Assembly (NCBI GenBank): GCA_009787435.1
Contig: WRFW01000129.1
Span: 1 to 6,293 of the forward strand
Length of the DNA stretch: 6,293 bases
From: Defluviitaleaceae bacterium
Lineage (GTDB): Bacteria > Bacillota > Clostridia > Lachnospirales > UBA5962
Direction of reading: 5' to 3'
A program made the translations under genes and the position numbers. Below the pieces are notes generated by a model. The model worked only from the letters and a program-made list of their open reading frames with translations, made no database searches and was not told the DNA's origin. Positions 5,050-6,293 of this stretch are shown piece by piece; position 1 is the stretch's first letter, and each line of letters opens with the position of its first letter.

Positions 5050-5477
5050 TAAAAAAAGTCCTCCTTTTTTAGAAAATCTAAGAAAATCTAATATAAGCGA
5101 AAGACTGTAAACGTTTTCTGGTGTGTCAATGTTTTGGACATACTAAGGGGTTATTTGCATTTCAACATAAGCCAAAAAGGCTTTTTATTTTCAAGACACA
5201 GACCCTATTTAAAAAGTATTATTTATAACAAAGATTGTGATACTTCACGAACGAAGTAGCGCACACGAAAAAACTTTACAGCCACCTGCGGGCGGGGCTT
5301 ATAAGCCCATATACTGCTAGTTTTTCATAGTGTTTTTAATATAACAATTGAGAACTTATAAAAACTTAGCAGTTTTTATAAGGAACGTTAGAGATAGCCT
5401 TGTTTTGAGGCTATCGCAGGCTAGCTAAAAACGACCAAAGAAAGTTTTTAGAGACACCTAATTTAAAAACACAAGAC
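5050..5477 (-). promoter_or_regulatory. Long structured 5' leader of the S10 operon
   Basis: About 428 nt separate the predicted transcription start (near 5477) from the rpsJ ATG, and I see no credible gene there. In transcript order the main inverted repeats are as follows. The first is GATAGCCT-CAAAACA-AGGCTATC (5393-5415, 8 bp). The second is a perfect 12-bp AT-rich stem CTTATAAAAACT-GCTA-AGTTTTTATAAG (5355-5382). The third is the palindrome GGGCTTATAAGCCC (5295-5308), followed by CCGCC-CGCA-GGTGG (5282-5295) and a T6 run (5268-5273). The fourth is TACTTC-GTTCGT-GAAGTA (5241-5258). A tandem 10-bp repeat TAGATTTTCT occupies 5071-5090 just before the Shine-Dalgarno. Very short start-stop pairs and one 17-codon ORF (5088-5141) lack Shine-Dalgarno sequences. 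S10 leaders control their operons in E. coli through L4. No specific match to that element is claimed here. Confidence 0.5.
5268..5308 (-). terminator. Attenuator-like GC-rich element within the rpsJ leader
   Basis: In a very AT-rich leader, a compact GC-rich block carries two adjacent inverted repeats: GGGCTTATAAGCCC (5295-5308) and CCGCC-CGCA-GGTGG, with one G-U pair (5282-5295). They share one base, so they may be alternatives. After an 8-nt gap comes a run of six T on the transcript strand (5268-5273). The gap makes it a poor classical terminator, so transcription would probably be only partly stopped. It could be an attenuator, a protein-binding site or simply a structured part of the leader. 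Confidence 0.25.
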
Positions 5478-5483
5478 TGAATA

Positions 5484-5512
5484 ATTATAACACATTCAAG
5501 CCCCTTTTGCAA
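5484..5512 (-). promoter_or_regulatory. Sigma-A-type promoter driving the S10 operon
   Basis: On the minus strand the sequence has -35 TTGCAA (5507-5512, four of six consensus bases), a 17-bp spacer and a perfect -10 TATAAT (5484-5489). A TG one base before the -10 gives the extended form TGTTATAAT. Transcription should begin near 5477. It lies downstream of the terminator for the preceding gene and points into the rpsJ leader, the expected position for the operon promoter. An inverted repeat GCAATTT-N8-AAATTGC (5509-5530) overlaps the -35. A second TATAAT at 5555-5560 has no good -35. Confidence 0.7.
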
Positions 5513-5596
5513 TTTATTTTGAAAAATTGCGATGTAGAAATTAAAGAGCAATTTATTATATTTTTTGTGCATATTACACAACAAAAAGGAAGATTT

Positions 5597-5626
5597 AAAA
5601 AAACCGCCCACATGAAAAATGGGCGG
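5597..5626 (-). terminator. Rho-independent terminator after the TTEEDP-repeat gene
   Basis: On the minus strand, a 7-bp GC-rich stem CCGCCCA / TGGGCGG (5604-5610 with 5620-5626, 9-nt loop) is followed directly by seven T (5597-5603). It lies about 100 nt after the stop codon of the gene ending at 5728 and before the rpsJ promoter, so it separates the two transcription units. On the plus strand the stem is followed by CTTAATTG, which is not a useful T run, so the element appears directional. Confidence 0.85.
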
Positions 5627-5658
5627 CTTAATTGTGTATCTCTAAAAACGTATATTTG

Positions 5659-5724
5659 CTCACTAAGAAAGTTAGCTATGCTAAATAAATTGCTTAAAAA
5701 TAATACTTTTTCATTCTTAGCGAG
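5659..5724 (-). other. Structured 3' untranslated element (long stem with internal hairpin)
   Basis: Immediately after the stop codon of the repeat-protein gene, CTCGCTAAGAA and TTCTTAGTGAG (transcript strand; 5714-5724 with 5659-5669) can form an 11-bp stem with one G-U pair around a loop of about 44 nt. Inside the loop, TTAGC-ATA-GCTAA (5672-5684) forms a second small hairpin. The G-U position suggests an RNA structure more than a DNA palindrome. It precedes the terminator by about 30 nt. It may stabilise the 3' end or belong to a small RNA; no known family is recognised. Confidence 0.4.
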
Positions 5725-5727
5725 ATA

Positions 5728-6293
5728 CTAACGCCTTAATATACCAAAAATATTTCTATGAGGTGATACAAAACGCCTATTTCTGAGAAGCTCCATAGTA
5801 ATAGGCACTTCTTCATAAAGAGCATTTTCATCTAGGGCGTTGTTTATAGAAGAATTGTGTTCACCGCTATAAGTAATATTAATACCGATATATATAGTTT
5901 CCCAAGGTGTAAATCTTGGTCTTTCAATAAATTCTCTCATCATTAAGCGATAACCTGGAAGCCACTGCGGGCGACCGCCCAGAAACACACCTTGCTGCGG
6001 TGCAATGTGAGATGGCGGCAAATGCACCGGCGGCTCTTCTGGAGTTGCTGGTGGTGGAGAAGCTGGCGGCTGTGGTCTATTATAATGCGATGGTGGAAGC
6101 TGCTCTGGCTCTATAATTTCTGGGGTTGTTGGGTCTTCCTCTGTCGTTGGGTCTTCTTCTGTCGTTGGGTCTTCCTCTGTCGTTGGGTCTTCTTCTGTCG
6201 TTGGGTCTTCCTCTGTCGTTGGGTCTTCTTCTGTCGTTGGGTCTTCCTCTGTCGTTGGGTCTTCCTCTGTTGTTGGGTCTTCCTCTGTCGTTG
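5728..6293 (-). CDS. TTEEDP-repeat / proline-rich protein of unknown function, 3' part only
   Basis: The reading frame is open from the right edge to the TAG at 5728-5730, giving 187 visible residues; the true start lies outside the window. The visible part begins with nine TTEEDP hexapeptides (strongly acidic, with a tenth cut by the edge). A linker of about 40 residues follows, rich in Pro (PEQLPPSHYNRPQPPASPPP). The last 95 or so residues form a probably folded domain: GVFLGGRPQWLPGYRLMMRE, then ERPRFTPWETIYIGINITYS, and an Arg-rich end RRFVSPHRNIFGILRR. I see no transmembrane segment, no LPxTG sorting motif and no known domain in this part. Such Thr/Glu/Asp/Pro repeats are common in linkers of secreted or surface proteins of Gram-positive bacteria. 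Without the N-terminus, secretion cannot be shown. An in-frame GTG at 6027 is internal, not the start. A terminator follows. Confidence 0.85.
   Translation of the reverse strand, partial: TTEEDPTTEEDPTTEEDPTTEEDPTTEEDPTTEEDPTTEEDPTTEEDPTTEEDPTTPEIIEPEQLPPSHYNRPQPPASPPPATPEEPPVHLPPSHIAPQQGVFLGGRPQWLPGYRLMMREFIERPRFTPWETIYIGINITYSGEHNSSINNALDENALYEEVPITMELLRNRRFVSPHRNIFGILRR
6130..6293 (-). repeat. 18-bp tandem repeat (9 full copies, open at the window edge)
   Basis: Nine exact-length 18-bp units encode TTEEDP on the minus strand, and two bases of a tenth follow at the edge. All differences are silent. The first Glu codon alternates GAG/GAA over the six units nearest the C-terminus (6130-6237), giving a 36-bp higher-order period. 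The next three all have GAG, and the unit at 6256-6273 has ACA in place of ACG for the first Thr. The pattern indicates growth by copying two units at a time. Copy number may vary between strains. Confidence 0.97.

Noticed and set aside
5124..5129. TTGACA as the -35 of a promoter close to rpsJ
   Set aside because: No acceptable -10 lies 16-18 bp downstream; the nearest TATATT is 28 bp away.
5088..5141. 17-codon ORF as a leader peptide before rpsJ
   Set aside because: It has no Shine-Dalgarno, no run of regulatory codons, and no terminator or antiterminator pair next to it.
5169..5190. Plus-strand terminator (AAGCC-AAAAA-GGCTT then a T-rich run)
   Set aside because: The stem is only 5 bp and no plus-strand transcription unit ends there.
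5411..5611. 66-codon minus-strand ORF between the repeat-protein gene and rpsJ
   Set aside because: It would begin at a GTG inside the terminator stem, runs across the rpsJ promoter and leader hairpins, and has no Shine-Dalgarno or recognisable protein features.
5507..5731. 74-codon plus-strand ORF opposite the terminator and 3' structure
   Set aside because: It starts at a TTG with no Shine-Dalgarno, runs antisense through the terminator and the promoter -35, and ends overlapping the stop of the repeat gene. Its composition looks like translated AT-rich spacer.
1..6293. CRISPR array, tRNA, insertion sequence or attachment site
   Set aside because: I saw no spaced direct repeats, cloverleaf, transposase or terminal repeat. 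The only tandem array is the coding TTEEDP repeat.

Overview
The window is AT-rich. Almost all of it is one strand (minus) of a bacterial S10 ribosomal-protein operon, read from right to left: rpsJ (S10), rplC (L3), rplD (L4), rplW (L23), rplB (L2), rpsS (S19), rplV (L22), rpsC (S3) and the start of rplP (L16), which runs off the left edge. This is the standard bacterial gene order. Protein details (L22 with a basic N-terminal extension, the L3, L2 and L23 sequence style, S3 with an Arg-rich tail) resemble Clostridia, most likely Lachnospirales or a relative. That placement comes from remembered family sequences, not from a search.

Right end (5728-6293): a minus-strand gene whose 5' part lies outside the window. 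It carries a perfect-length TTEEDP hexapeptide array, then a Pro-rich linker, then a C-terminal domain of about 95 residues that I do not recognise. It is followed by a structured 3' region (5659-5724) and a good intrinsic terminator (5597-5626), so it is probably transcribed separately from the ribosomal operon.

Middle (about 5050-5596): no convincing gene. It contains an extended -10 promoter (5484-5512) pointing at rpsJ and a leader of roughly 430 nt full of inverted repeats, including a GC-rich attenuator-like element. This leader is the likely control region for the operon.

Left and centre (1-5049): ribosomal genes, mostly tightly spaced with good Shine-Dalgarno sequences. Four gaps exceed 100 nt. 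Two of them, rplW-rplB and rpsC-rplP, hold tiny ORFs (26 and 36 codons) that are recognisably homologous to each other (12 of 20 residues identical, shared core NPNIS). The core codons differ synonymously, including an AGC/TCA serine switch, which points to selection on the peptide. A third gap (rplV-rpsS) has a 26-codon ORF with at most a faint resemblance. The fourth (rpsJ-rplC) has only small hairpins. These paralogous micro-ORFs inside an otherwise canonical S10 operon are the most unusual thing in the window.
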